A stretch of 64,000 bases of DNA from JAHECE01 sp963780675 (GTDB lineage Bacteria > Actinomycetota > Actinomycetes > Actinomycetales > JAHECE01): the NCBI GenBank assembly GCA_963780675.1, contig CAWACR010000012.1:87339-151338 (forward strand), given 5' to 3'. Position 1 is the first letter of the stretch; each line of letters begins with the position of its first letter. Below are positions 10,421-18,673 of the stretch, one piece after another. Below the pieces are notes generated by a model. It was given only the letters and a program-made list of their open reading frames with translations, was not told the origin of the DNA and did no database searches. The position numbers and the translations under genes were made by a program.

Positions 10421-11557
10421 ATGGACGCCGGGAACCGGGAAGCGCTCCGACGGCTGGGCCTGCTGGCCGCCGTCGGGGCCATCCTGGCTGCCTACGCCTG
10501 GGTCTGGGCCTTGGGCGAGGCCTGGCTGATGCTCGCGTGGGCCGGCTACCCGGTGGTCGGGGCGCTCATCCTGGCGTCCCGTCCGGGAAATACGATCGGC
10601 CGACTCATGATCAGCATCGGCGGCTTGTGGGTGCTGAGCGGGGTGGTGCTCGCACAGGAGAACGGGGCGCCCGTCCCGGCCGGGGTCGAACTGGTGGCGA
10701 CCGCCGCGGGTTTCGTCGTGTGGTGCGCGCTCGTCGGGATCGTGGTGCTGTTCCCGACCGGTCGGCCGGAGACCCGCCTGGGTCGCGTCCTCGCGAGGGC
10801 GGCGGTCGCGACCGCGGTCCTGATGGCCGCCGTCGCGCTGTTCGACCCGGCGCCGCTCGAGGTCAGCGGCCGCCCGAACCCCCTGGCGCTGGAGGTGACG
10901 GCGCCGCTCACGACGTTCCTGATCGAGGGACCGGGCTTCCTCCTGGTCCCCCTGCTCCTGGTCCTCGCCCTCGTCGACCTCCTCGGGCGCCGACGGCGCA
11001 GCACCGGGGCGGCGCGGTTGCAGTACCGCTGGTTCCTCTTCGCCGTCGCGGTGCAGATGACCGTGATCGTCATCACGTACTTCGTGGCCTTCGAGGGCCC
11101 CCTCTTCGTGCTCACGGCCGTCACGTTCAACCTCATCCCCGCCACCATCGGCATCGCCGTCACCCGGTACGGGCTCTACGAGATCGACCGGGTTGTCAGT
11201 CGAACGCTCGCCTACTCGGTGGTGACAGGCGCCGCCGTGGGCACGTATGCGCTGGTGGTGACGTCCATCTCCCGACTGGTGCCGGCGTCGTCGTCGCTGG
11301 CCGTTGCTGCGGCGACGCTCGTGGCGGCGGCCGTGATCCGGCCCGTGCTGCGCCGGGTCCAGAACTGGGTGGACCGGCGGTTCAACCGCGAGCGGTACGA
11401 CGCGGAACGGATCGTCGACGCGTTCGGCGCGCGCCTGCGCGGGGAGACGAACCCCGATGCGGCCGCCGCGGACCTCCTGTCAGCCGTCGGGCGGGCGCTG
11501 CAGCCGGGCGCCGCCGGGCTGTGGGTCAGGGACTCGAGATCGGGAGCCACGCGATGA
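10421..11557 (+). CDS. Multi-pass membrane protein with sensor-like C-terminal linker (paralogue 1)
   Basis: ATG 10421 opens a 378-residue protein with about eight hydrophobic segments in the first 310 residues (for example AAVGAILAAYAWVW and VVWCALVGIVVLFPTG). Family-like landmarks are RPGNTIGRLM near the N-terminus and RYGLYEIDRVVSRTLAYS. The cytoplasmic tail DRRFNRERYDAERIVDAFG ends in ALQPGAAGLWVRD. In many actinobacteria this same membrane-plus-tail arrangement precedes a histidine kinase or other output domain. Here the protein ends where the output domain would begin. It may therefore act as a signal receptor for the partner-switch module, which is inference. The next gene, a close paralogue, starts inside its stop (ATGA). 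Confidence 0.7.
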   Translation: MDAGNREALRRLGLLAAVGAILAAYAWVWALGEAWLMLAWAGYPVVGALILASRPGNTIGRLMISIGGLWVLSGVVLAQENGAPVPAGVELVATAAGFVVWCALVGIVVLFPTGRPETRLGRVLARAAVATAVLMAAVALFDPAPLEVSGRPNPLALEVTAPLTTFLIEGPGFLLVPLLLVLALVDLLGRRRRSTGAARLQYRWFLFAVAVQMTVIVITYFVAFEGPLFVLTAVTFNLIPATIGIAVTRYGLYEIDRVVSRTLAYSVVTGAAVGTYALVVTSISRLVPASSSLAVAAATLVAAAVIRPVLRRVQNWVDRRFNRERYDAERIVDAFGARLRGETNPDAAAADLLSAVGRALQPGAAGLWVRDSRSGATR

Positions 11558-12684
11558 GGTGGTGGGCACACGTGATCGCGGCGGGCCAGCTGGTCTGCCT
11601 GGTCGCCCTCGTCTCGGTCGCGGACAGCCTCGCGGACAGCCTGCTGGCCGTCTGGCTCGCCGTCACGCTCGCCGTCGGCTGGCTCATCGCCTCGCGCCTG
11701 CCGCGGCACCCCATCGGGTGGCTGCTGCTGGCGATCAGCGGCCTGTTCCTGTACGGCGTGGCCGCCGGACTCGCCGGCGAGGCGCTCGTGGCGTCCCGCC
11801 CGGCGCTCGCGCAGTGGCTGCTCTGGTACGGCCGGGACGACGAGCTGTCCTGGATCTGGCTGCCCGCCCTCGGGCTGATGTTCATCCACGTCCTCCTTCG
11901 ATTTCCCGATGGCCGACTCCCCTCGCCGAGGTGGCGCTGGTTCTCGCGCACCACCATCGGGCTGCTTGCCGCCGGCGTCGCGCTGATCGCGATGGGCGGC
12001 GGGGACGTGGCCCCCGGTCTGGCGAACCCCACCGCGGTGGCGTGGGTGCAGCAGCGCGAAGGGCTGTTCGGGTTCGTGGCGATCCCCCTCCTGGCGAGCC
12101 TGCCGATCAGCGTGGCCTCGCTCGTGGTCCGCTACCGGCGGGCGGACGACCTCCAGCGCGTCCAGATCCGCTGGTTCGCGTGGGCGGCGGGCCTGGCCAC
12201 AGGGCTCTACCTGGCCTCGTTCCTCAGTGCCAACGACGCCTGGCAGTCCTGGACGTTCCTCACCTACGCGCTGGTCCCCGCGTCGATCGGGGTGGCCATC
12301 CTGAGGTACAAGTTGTTCGCGATCGACCGGATCATCTCCCGGACCCTCGCCTACGCGCTGGTGACGGCGTCCGTGGTGGCCACGTATGCGCTGGTGGTGA
12401 CGTCGATCTCGCGGCTGCTGCCGGTTTCCTCGGCGCTCGCGGTGGCGGCGGCGACGCTCGTGGCGGCGGCGGTGTTCCGCCCCGTGCTGCGGCGCGTGCA
12501 GGCGGCGGTGGACCGGCGGTTCAACCGGGAGCGGTACGACGCGCAGCGGGTGGTCGACGCGTTCGGTGCCCGGCTTCGGGGGGCGACCGATCCGGACGCG
12601 GCGGCGGCGGACCTGGTCGCAGCTGTCGGGCGCGCGCTGCAACCGGGCGCCGTCGGCCTCTGGGTGCGGGGAGGTGCGCGGTGA
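11554..12684 (+). CDS. Multi-pass membrane protein with sensor-like C-terminal linker (paralogue 2)
   Basis: This is a tandem paralogue of the preceding gene: 376 residues starting at ATG 11554 with a 4-bp overlap. It keeps the same order of about eight membrane segments, including RHPIGWLLLAISGLFLYG and VQIRWFAWAAGLATGLYL. It has the same RYKLFAIDRIISRTLAYALV hinge and the same DRRFNRERYDAQRVVDAFG to ALQPGAVGLWVRG tail. The last 130 residues are much more similar between the two copies than the membrane parts, at the DNA level too (11340-11520 against 12480-12660). This suggests gene conversion or selection on the cytoplasmic tail. Output domains are absent in both copies. Confidence 0.7.
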   Translation: MRWWAHVIAAGQLVCLVALVSVADSLADSLLAVWLAVTLAVGWLIASRLPRHPIGWLLLAISGLFLYGVAAGLAGEALVASRPALAQWLLWYGRDDELSWIWLPALGLMFIHVLLRFPDGRLPSPRWRWFSRTTIGLLAAGVALIAMGGGDVAPGLANPTAVAWVQQREGLFGFVAIPLLASLPISVASLVVRYRRADDLQRVQIRWFAWAAGLATGLYLASFLSANDAWQSWTFLTYALVPASIGVAILRYKLFAIDRIISRTLAYALVTASVVATYALVVTSISRLLPVSSALAVAAATLVAAAVFRPVLRRVQAAVDRRFNRERYDAQRVVDAFGARLRGATDPDAAAADLVAAVGRALQPGAVGLWVRGGAR

Positions 12685-14114
12685 GGGCTGCGATGACCGA
12701 CGTGGACGCCGTCGTCGTCGGCTCGGGGCCGAACGGGCTCATGGCGGCGGTGACCCTGGCGGAGGCCGGCTGGCGGGTGCTCGTGCTCGAGGCGGCGGCG
12801 CAGGTGGGCGGGGGCCTGCGCACCGAGGAGCTCACGTTGCCGGGCTTCCGGCACGACGTCTGCGCCTCCGTCCACCCGCTGGCCATCGCCTCGCCGGCGT
12901 TCCGCGGGCTCGGGCTGGAGCGCGAGGGGCTGCGGCTCGCGCACCCCGCGATCCCCCTGGGCCACCCGCTCGCCCCGGGGCGTTCGGTGTACCTGCGCCG
13001 CGAGGTCGCGGAGACGGCAGCCGGGCTGGGGCGCGACGGCGGGACGTGGGCCCGGGTGGTCGGCGGGCTGGGGAGGCGGTGGGAGGGACTGGTCGCCGGG
13101 GTGCTCGACCCGCTCGCGCTGCCGCCGCGGGCGCCGCTGGAGACGCTCGCCTTCGGCGCGGCGGGCGTGTGGCCGACGACGGCGGTCAACCGGTTCGCCC
13201 TCCGCGAGGAGCCGGCGCGTGCCCTCCTCGCGGGGCTGGCCGCGCACGCGACGCTCGACCTCGGTGAGGTCATGACCACCGGGATCGGGCTGCTGCTCGG
13301 GGCGCTCGGGCACGGGGTGGGCTGGCCGGTGGCGGTGGGCGGGTCGCAGTCGATCGCGGACGCCCTGGTGGCGCGGCTGCGCTCCCTCGGCGGCGAGGTG
13401 GTGACGGGGGAGCGGGTGACGTCGCTGGACCGGCTGCCGACGGCGCGGGCCGTGCTGCTGGACCTGACGCCGCGGCAGGTGCTCGCGGTGGCCGGGCATC
13501 GGTTCCCGCCTGGCTACCGGCGTCGGCTCGAGCGGTGGCGGTACGGGTCCGGCGTGTTCAAGGTGGACTGGGCGCTCGACGGGCCGGTGCCCTGGGCGGA
13601 CCCCGAGCTGGCGCTGGCCGGGACCGTGCACGTGGTCGGGACGGCGGCCGAGGCGGTCTCCGCCGAGCGGGCCGTGGCGCGGGGGCGGACCACGCGGCGC
13701 CCGTACGTGCTGGTGGTACAGGCGAGCGCCGCGGACCCGAGCCGGGCGCCGTCGGGCAAGCACACCCTGTGGGCGTACTGCCACGTGCCGCACGGGTCCA
13801 CGGTGGACATGACCGGCGCGATCGAGGCGCAGATCGAGCGGTTCGCGCCGGGGTTCCGCGACCGCGTCCTCGCGCGGCACGTCATGGGGCCGGCCGCCAT
13901 GGAGGCCCACAACGCGAACGAGGTGGGCGGGGACATCGCGGGCGGGTCCTCGGACTGGCGGCAGCTCGCCGCGCGGCCCGTGCTCTCGCTCACGCCGTGG
14001 GCCACGCCCGATCGGGGGATCTTCCTGTGCTCGTCGTCCACGCTGCCGGGCGGCGGCGTGCACGGCATGTGCGGGCTCAGCGCCGCGCGGACGGTGCTCG
14101 AGCGGCTGGGGTGA
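12681..14114 (+). CDS. FAD-dependent NAD(P)/FAD oxidoreductase of the phytoene-desaturase-like family
   Basis: GTG 12681 overlaps the previous stop (GTGA) and lies a few bases after GGGAGGTG. An ATG four codons downstream (12693) is the alternative start. The 477-residue product opens with the dinucleotide-binding signature VVVGSGPNGLMAAVTLAEAG and LEAAAQVGGGLRTEE. It ends with PGGGVHGMCGLSAARTVL, the usual C-terminal FAD contact of crtI-like or RetSat-like oxidoreductases. The middle segment carries GGSQSIADALVARLRSLGGE. No carotenoid genes are adjacent, so this is the generic actinobacterial branch and the substrate is unknown. It closes the forward run that began with the phosphatase gene; a strong inverted repeat follows 54 bases after the stop. 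Confidence 0.85.
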   Translation: MRAAMTDVDAVVVGSGPNGLMAAVTLAEAGWRVLVLEAAAQVGGGLRTEELTLPGFRHDVCASVHPLAIASPAFRGLGLEREGLRLAHPAIPLGHPLAPGRSVYLRREVAETAAGLGRDGGTWARVVGGLGRRWEGLVAGVLDPLALPPRAPLETLAFGAAGVWPTTAVNRFALREEPARALLAGLAAHATLDLGEVMTTGIGLLLGALGHGVGWPVAVGGSQSIADALVARLRSLGGEVVTGERVTSLDRLPTARAVLLDLTPRQVLAVAGHRFPPGYRRRLERWRYGSGVFKVDWALDGPVPWADPELALAGTVHVVGTAAEAVSAERAVARGRTTRRPYVLVVQASAADPSRAPSGKHTLWAYCHVPHGSTVDMTGAIEAQIERFAPGFRDRVLARHVMGPAAMEAHNANEVGGDIAGGSSDWRQLAARPVLSLTPWATPDRGIFLCSSSTLPGGGVHGMCGLSAARTVLERLG

Positions 14115-14167
14115 GGCGCGCCGTCGTCGGCCCGGCGTGGGCCCGCGATTGGGAAGATCCGCACCGA

Positions 14168-14208
14168 CCGGGAAGATCCGTCACGGATAGCAGGACGGAT
14201 CTTCCCGG
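14168..14208. terminator. Perfect 15-bp inverted repeat between convergent genes
   Basis: CCGGGAAGATCCGTC (14168-14182) is repeated exactly in inverse orientation at 14194-14208, with an 11-base loop. A partial direct copy (GGGAAGATCCG) begins at 14151. A second, weaker palindrome (CCGGTTGA...TCAACCCGG) overlaps its right arm. It lies between a forward gene ending at 14114 and a reverse gene ending at 14231, so a bidirectional terminator is the simplest reading. There is no U-tract. Confidence 0.6.
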
Positions 14209-14230
14209 TTGAGACGGATCAACCCGGTAC

Positions 14231-15184
14231 TCACCCGGCTTCCCGGCCGACGGCGCATCCCGGGCTGCATGGGTGAGCCCGCCCGGTCCATCCACAGACC
14301 CGGAGGGCGGCCTCGACCTGCCGTGCCGTCTCGCACGGGATCACCGCGACGTGGTACCAGCGGTAGCGCAGCGTCAGGTCACCCCGTTCGACGAGCACGG
14401 CGTTGTCGCGCCACGTGTCCGCGTCGGTCCGGCCCCCGGGGTGCGCGAGCGCGCCGTCGAGCTCGGCACGCACCCCGAGCCCCTCGTACAGGGCATCGGC
14501 CCGGATCCACCCGGAACCGACTCGCTCCCGGACCTGCAGCCGCGAGCGGGGCAGGCCGTGGCGCTGTTCGACGTCGTGGTGGAAGCGGCGCTCGAGAGGT
14601 GACTCCACGCCGTCGGCGACCTCGCCCACGATCTCCTCGAGGAGCGCGCGGTGGGTGGCCCGCCCCCGCGCGTGCAAGGCCGCGAGGATCTCGCTGGGGT
14701 GGACCCTCGCGCGGACCGCGGCGCAGACGCAGCCGACCACGTCGTCGATCCCGGTGCAGCGGGCCACGAGGTCGAGCACGGTATGGGCCGGGAGGACCGT
14801 CCGGGGCATCCCGCCCGCGGGAGGCATGCTCCACCGCCGGTTCACCGCGAGCCCGGGCTGGACGACCACCCGGCGTCGATGCGGCACGCTCACCTCGATC
14901 AGATCCGGCGGAGTGCGCCTGAACCCGTGCCGGAACGCTGCGGCGGCGTGACTCAACGCGGCGCCCGCGCCGGCGTAGAGCAGCGAGCCCGCCGCGCGGG
15001 TGGGCCACGAGGGTTCGCCGGTGTGCGTGACATAGACGCCGGGGAAGAGCCGGAGCCACCGGCCCGACGTCACCTGGTGGCTGATCCAGGTCGGCGTCGC
15101 GCCCAGCGCGAGGAGTTGCTCGCGTGAGACGGTGTGCGCCTGGCGTGAGGCGGTGCTCCGGACGGCGCGGGGATCGGGTGGCAC
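14231..15184 (-). CDS. AbiEi-antitoxin-like winged-helix protein with DUF559-type nuclease-like C-terminus
   Basis: The likely start is GTG 15184 (317 residues), since sequence upstream reads as low-complexity Arg/Pro; no strong ribosome-binding site is visible. The N-terminal segment HTVSREQLLALGATPTWISH with GRWLRLFPGVYVTHTGEPSW is the winged-helix domain found in type IV AbiEi antitoxin-like proteins. The C-terminal part (SPLERRFHHDVEQRHGL, ALYEGLGVRAELDGALAH, RDNAVLVERGDLTLRYRW) matches the DUF559/very-short-patch-repair-like endonuclease fold. Such two-domain proteins are abundant in actinobacteria and usually stand alone, as here, without an AbiEii toxin neighbour. A regulatory or TA-like role is therefore unproven. 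The stretch 15185-15472 upstream shows no clear gene. Confidence 0.75.
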   Translation of the reverse strand: MPPDPRAVRSTASRQAHTVSREQLLALGATPTWISHQVTSGRWLRLFPGVYVTHTGEPSWPTRAAGSLLYAGAGAALSHAAAAFRHGFRRTPPDLIEVSVPHRRRVVVQPGLAVNRRWSMPPAGGMPRTVLPAHTVLDLVARCTGIDDVVGCVCAAVRARVHPSEILAALHARGRATHRALLEEIVGEVADGVESPLERRFHHDVEQRHGLPRSRLQVRERVGSGWIRADALYEGLGVRAELDGALAHPGGRTDADTWRDNAVLVERGDLTLRYRWYHVAVIPCETARQVEAALRVCGWTGRAHPCSPGCAVGREAG

Positions 15185-15472
15185 GCCGCAAGGGTGGGCG
15201 ATCGGCGCGGCCGGCCGGGCCGGCCCGCCGCCGGCCGGTGGACGGAGGCCCCGCTCGTCCGTCTGGGGAGGACTCGACGGCGGCCCCAGGCCCGCGCGGT
15301 CGCAAGCGGTCGAGGCGCGCCCGGGTGACGGCGCGAGTGGGCTGCCGGGGTCCGCACCGGACGTGGGGCGAGTCGCCAACGAGCCTCGAGGGAATCGTCC
15401 GGGCTCTCGGATGGTTTCCCTGTCAACCATCCACCACCACCTGCGTTCACTACTACCCGAGGGAGCCCCGCC

Positions 15473-15754
15473 GTGCGTGCCATCTGGAACGGAACCGTGA
15501 TCGCCGAGAGCGACGACACCGTGGTGGTGGAGGGCAACCACTACTTCCCGATCGAGGCGGTGCGGCCCGAGTACGTGGTCGCGTCCCCGACCGAGACCAC
15601 CTGTTCGTGGAAGGGCCAGGCGCGGTACTACTCGATCGAGGTGGACGGCAAGGTCAACGCCGACGCCGCCTGGTACTACCCCGAGCCGAAGCGCCCGGCG
15701 TCCACGATCGCCGGCCGGGTGGCGTTCTGGCGCGGGGTGCGGGTGGTCCCGTGA
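15473..15754 (+). CDS. DUF427 domain protein
   Basis: The start is GTG 15473, with GAGGGAG eight bases upstream. The 93-residue intact product is a single DUF427 domain: AIWNGTVIAESDDTVVVEG, NHYFPIEAVR, CSWKGQARYYSIEVDG, and a YYPEPKRPAS segment near the end. The family is a small beta-rich fold of unknown biochemical role, widespread in actinobacteria and often near stress or redox genes. It stands alone here, between two reverse-strand genes. Confidence 0.9.
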   Translation: MRAIWNGTVIAESDDTVVVEGNHYFPIEAVRPEYVVASPTETTCSWKGQARYYSIEVDGKVNADAAWYYPEPKRPASTIAGRVAFWRGVRVVP

Positions 15755-15824
15755 AGGCCACTCGGACGGCCGATGCCGCGCCGTCGTCGGGCATGGACGC
15801 GACCGCAACCCGCCGGCCCCGTCG

Positions 15825-16625
15825 TCACCCCTCCTCGGCGTAGGCGCGGAAGCGCTCGACGACGAACTCCTTCGGGTAGGTGCGTCCGCCGGGCGGGGCG
15901 GGCGCGTCGCGGAACTCGTACAGGCCGAGCATGAACTGCATCGGGTACGCCGGCGACTGCTCGACGGTCTTGACGAGGCGTTCGTCCACGTAGAAGCGCA
16001 CGCGCTCGGGCGTCCACTCGGCGGCGTACTCGTGGACCTCGCGAACGTCGACGTCGACGCGGACCTTGTCGAAGTCGTCGACGAGCAGCGGATCGCCGAA
16101 CGGGTGCACGCCCATGCCGATCAACGCGTGGTCGGGTGCCGCCTCGCGACCGAAGATCTCGCAGATGCAGATCTCGCCGGAGCGCTCCGGGGAGTCCTCG
16201 ACGCCGATCATCCAGAGCGCGACCATGCAGTCGGGGTCGGCGAGGCCGCGCGCCCGCAGCTCGAACAGGCCGTGCTGCGGGGTGAACAGCTGCGTGAGCG
16301 GCTGCTCCTCGCGCACCACCGCCCGGGGGTTGATCCGGTGCTGGCCGACGGCGCCCCCCTCCGGTCCCGAGAAGACGGCCGTTTGCAGCGACGACACCCG
16401 GAGCTCGCCGTCGAACTCCGGGCACCAGGGCGGCTGGTCGGCGTCGATGCGCAGGCGCAGGGCGCCGTCGCGCACCTCGTACCGGGCGGCGGCCTGTCGG
16501 CGCGAGCTCCAGTGCGGGAGGTGGAACGGGAGCCACGTGCGCGTGTCGAGCGCGCCTGCGTCGAAGGTGTCCTCGAGGACGAGGCGGTAACCGGTCCGGT
16601 CGAGGTGATCGGGGGGAGTCGTCAC
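15825..16625 (-). CDS. GH16-like beta-glucanase/lectin-fold protein with altered catalytic motif
   Basis: GTG 16625 gives 266 residues without a signal peptide. The fold markers of glycoside hydrolase family 16 are clear: YRLVLEDTFDAGALDTRTWL at the start, RFYVDERLVKTVEQSP near the end, and the active-site strand around residue 149. That strand reads GEICICEIFG where active GH16 enzymes have E-[IL]-D-x-x-E. Both glutamates are kept, but the central aspartate is cysteine. GH16 enzymes cut beta-glucans or galactans outside the cell. The missing secretion signal and changed motif argue for another substrate or a non-catalytic role. The nearby genes give no pathway context. Confidence 0.8.
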   Translation of the reverse strand: MTTPPDHLDRTGYRLVLEDTFDAGALDTRTWLPFHLPHWSSRRQAAARYEVRDGALRLRIDADQPPWCPEFDGELRVSSLQTAVFSGPEGGAVGQHRINPRAVVREEQPLTQLFTPQHGLFELRARGLADPDCMVALWMIGVEDSPERSGEICICEIFGREAAPDHALIGMGVHPFGDPLLVDDFDKVRVDVDVREVHEYAAEWTPERVRFYVDERLVKTVEQSPAYPMQFMLGLYEFRDAPAPPGGRTYPKEFVVERFRAYAEEG

Positions 16626-16916
16626 AGCCCGAGCCTGGCTCGCGCGGCGGGTGCGACACAACTCCCGCAGGTTCTTCGGCCGCGAGGGATGGGTGGTGGC
16701 ACGGCGAGGTACCGGTGCCCCAGCCGAAGAAGATCCCGGTGACGAGGGGGTAGCCCGGGCCGGATGTGCCGGGCCGCCGCGTCTGGACCCGAGCGGCTAC
16801 GACATCCCCCTGACCCATCGCTCGGGGTGACCTGCGTTTCCAGCGACTAGACTCGCCGGGGCCCCGCCGCGTGCGGGAGCCGCCCGAGGAGGAACGGCAG
16901 CGAGGAGGTGAGAGAC

Positions 16917-16976
16917 GTGACCGGCGACCCCGTCAGTCATCGATGCGTCCCTGCCCCCTCCCGCGCCGTCGTCTGA
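16917..16976 (+). CDS. Putative 19-residue leader peptide upstream of corA
   Basis: The GTG at 16917 sits eight bases after a near-perfect AGGAGG (16903-16908) and opens a 19-codon frame, VTGDPVSHRCVPAPSRAVV, ending at 16976. The stop lies 56 bases before the corA start, and the interval contains an SD-masking hairpin. A strong ribosome-binding site on such a short frame, directly ahead of a metal-ion channel gene, is the pattern of a regulatory upstream ORF. The peptide itself is not one I recognise. A Cys and two Pro near the end are the only notable features. Confidence 0.5.
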   Translation: MTGDPVSHRCVPAPSRAVV

Positions 16977-17001
16977 CCTCTCGGTCCGCACGCGTCGACG
17001 C

Positions 17002-17030
17002 GGGCTCCTGACGATGTCTCCAAGGAGCCC
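17002..17030 (+). promoter_or_regulatory. Hairpin masking the corA Shine-Dalgarno sequence
   Basis: GGGCTCCT (17002-17009) pairs exactly with AGGAGCCC (17023-17030) across a 13-base loop. The right arm contains the AGGAG ribosome-binding site of corA, whose ATG is at 17033. Folding would block initiation. The left-arm CTCCT could instead pair with AGGAG sequences further upstream (16888-16892 or 16903-16907), giving a possible switch. A perfect 12-bp palindrome CGCGTCGACGCG (16991-17002) adjoins the left arm. Confidence 0.55.
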
Positions 17031-17032
17031 CC

Positions 17033-18149
17033 ATGGCCATCCAGCTCCCCGCATTCCGTGCCGCGGCAAGCCCCGCCACCCGCAGTCGGCACGCCGCCGC
17101 TCGGCCGGGAGCGTCCCGCCCCGCCGCCCCGTCCGGGCGTGAGCAGCGCGGCAGCCTCGTCGACAGCGCCGTCTACATCGACGGCGACCGCGTCGCCTCG
17201 CCCACCACCCTCGCCGAGACCTACACCGCGCTGCACGCCCAGCCCGAGGGCATGGCCTGGATCGGCATGTACCGGCCGAACGAGCGCGATGTCGCCTCCC
17301 TGGCCGAGGAGTTCGGCCTGCACGAACTGGCCGTCGAGGACGCGATCATCGCCCACCAGCGGCCCAAGCTCGAGCGCTACGACGACACCCTCTTCGTGGT
17401 CCTGCGCGCCGCCCGGTACGTCGACGCCACCGAGGAGGTGGAGTTCGGGGAGCTGCACGTCTTCGTGGGGCCGGACTTCGTGATCACCCTGCGGCACTCC
17501 GAGGCCCCGGACCTCTCCGGCGTGCGGCGGCGCATGGAGAGCAACCCCGACCTGCTGCGCTTCGGGCCGGAGGCCGTCCTCTACGCGATCCTCGACAAGG
17601 TCGTCGACGGCTACGCCCCGGTGGTCGTCGGGCCTGGAGAACGACATCGACGAGATCGAGACCCAGGTCTTCAGCGGCAACCCCGGCGTCTCGCGGCGCA
17701 TCTACGAGCTCTCCCGCGAGGTCGCCGAGTTCCAGCGGGCCACTCGGCCGCTCGCCTCGGTGCTCCAGGCGCTGGGCGCCGGCTTCGACAAGTACGGCAT
17801 CGACGAGGAGCTCCGCCGCTACCTGCGTGACGTCTCGGATCACCTCACCGAGGTGATCGAGCGGATCGGGGCCTTCCGTCAGCTGCTCCGCGACATGCTC
17901 ACGGTCAACGCGACCCTCGTGGCGCAGCAGCAGAACGAGGAGATGAAGGTCCAGAACGAGGAGGTCAAGAAGATCTCCGCCTGGGCGGCCATCCTCTTCG
18001 CCCCCACGTTGATCGGCACGATCTACGGGATGAACTTCACCTACATGCCGGAGCTCGGCTGGGTCTGGGGCTACCCCTTCGCGCTCGCTCTCATGGCCGC
18101 GGTGTGCGGGAGCCTCTTCGTCATCTTCAAGCGGCGCAACTGGATCTGA
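17033..18149 (+). CDS. corA: CorA-family magnesium/cobalt transporter (one frameshift)
   Basis: ATG 17033 follows AAGGAG by five bases. The first 45 residues are Ala/Arg/Pro-rich. The cytoplasmic domain follows (WIGMYRPNERDVASLAEEFG, VEDAIIAHQRPKLERYDDTL), then the long helix and two C-terminal membrane segments. The signature YGMNFTYMPE near residue 331 is the pore GMN motif, and the protein ends in a basic KRRNWI tail as CorA proteins do. One extra G at about 17630 breaks the frame between PVVVG and LENDIDEIETQVF in a region every CorA must keep. This strongly suggests a sequencing or very recent mutation. The total of about 371 residues is normal. A leader frame and an SD-masking hairpin lie immediately upstream. 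Confidence 0.92.
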
Positions 18150-18251
18150 GGGCAGGAACCGGCCCGGAGGTCCGGGGGTAGGGTCGTTGACGCCGTCAGC
18201 GGCCCCGAGCCGGAGTGCCCTCGCTCGGGAACCCCATGCGAGGAGGCATGA

Positions 18252-18647
18252 GTGGACTACCAGCGCACGATCGAGGTCGATCTGCCTTTCGAGGACACGG
18301 TGGCGAAGACCCGGGAGGCCCTGGCCGAGCAGGGCTTCGGGGTCCTCACCGAGATCGACATGAAGGCCACGCTCAAGGCCAAGCGTGGCGTCGACATCGA
18401 GCCCTACGTCATCCTCGGCGCCTGCAACCCGGCGTTCGCCGAGGCAGGACTCGCCGTGGATCGCAGCATCGGCGTCTTCCTGCCGTGCAACGTCGTGGTC
18501 CACGCGCGCGAGGGCGGCGGTTCGGTCGTCCGGATCTTCGAGCCGAACCTCATGCCCGTGGTGACGGGCCTCGCCGTGCTCGAGCCCCTCGCGGCCGACG
18601 TCGCGGGTCGGCTCCAGTCGGCGCTCGACCGCGTCGCGGCCGGCTGA
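18252..18647 (+). CDS. DUF302 domain protein
   Basis: GTG 18252 follows AGGAGG by five bases; the nearby ATG at 18249 is out of frame. The intact 131-residue product is one DUF302 domain: DLPFEDTVAKTREALAEQGF, VLTEIDMKATLKAKRGVDI, YVILGACNPAFAEAGL, and VGVFLPC-type strand IGVFLPCNVVVHAREGG. The family is a small alpha/beta fold of unknown biochemistry, often near heavy-metal or redox genes. It lies about 100 bases after corA on the same strand and may share its transcript. A palindromic repeat follows. Confidence 0.9.
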   Translation: MDYQRTIEVDLPFEDTVAKTREALAEQGFGVLTEIDMKATLKAKRGVDIEPYVILGACNPAFAEAGLAVDRSIGVFLPCNVVVHAREGGGSVVRIFEPNLMPVVTGLAVLEPLAADVAGRLQSALDRVAAG

Positions 18648-18673
18648 GGAGTGGCCGGCTGAGGCGTACGTGC

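Noticed and set aside
14231..15184. Complete type IV toxin-antitoxin locus
   Set aside because: The AbiEi-like protein has a DUF559-like C-terminus and no AbiEii toxin gene next to it, so only the domain-level call is kept.
16861..17033. M-box (ykoK) magnesium riboswitch upstream of corA
   Set aside because: I looked for the conserved M-box core segments and did not find them in order. The short frame plus SD hairpin fits better.
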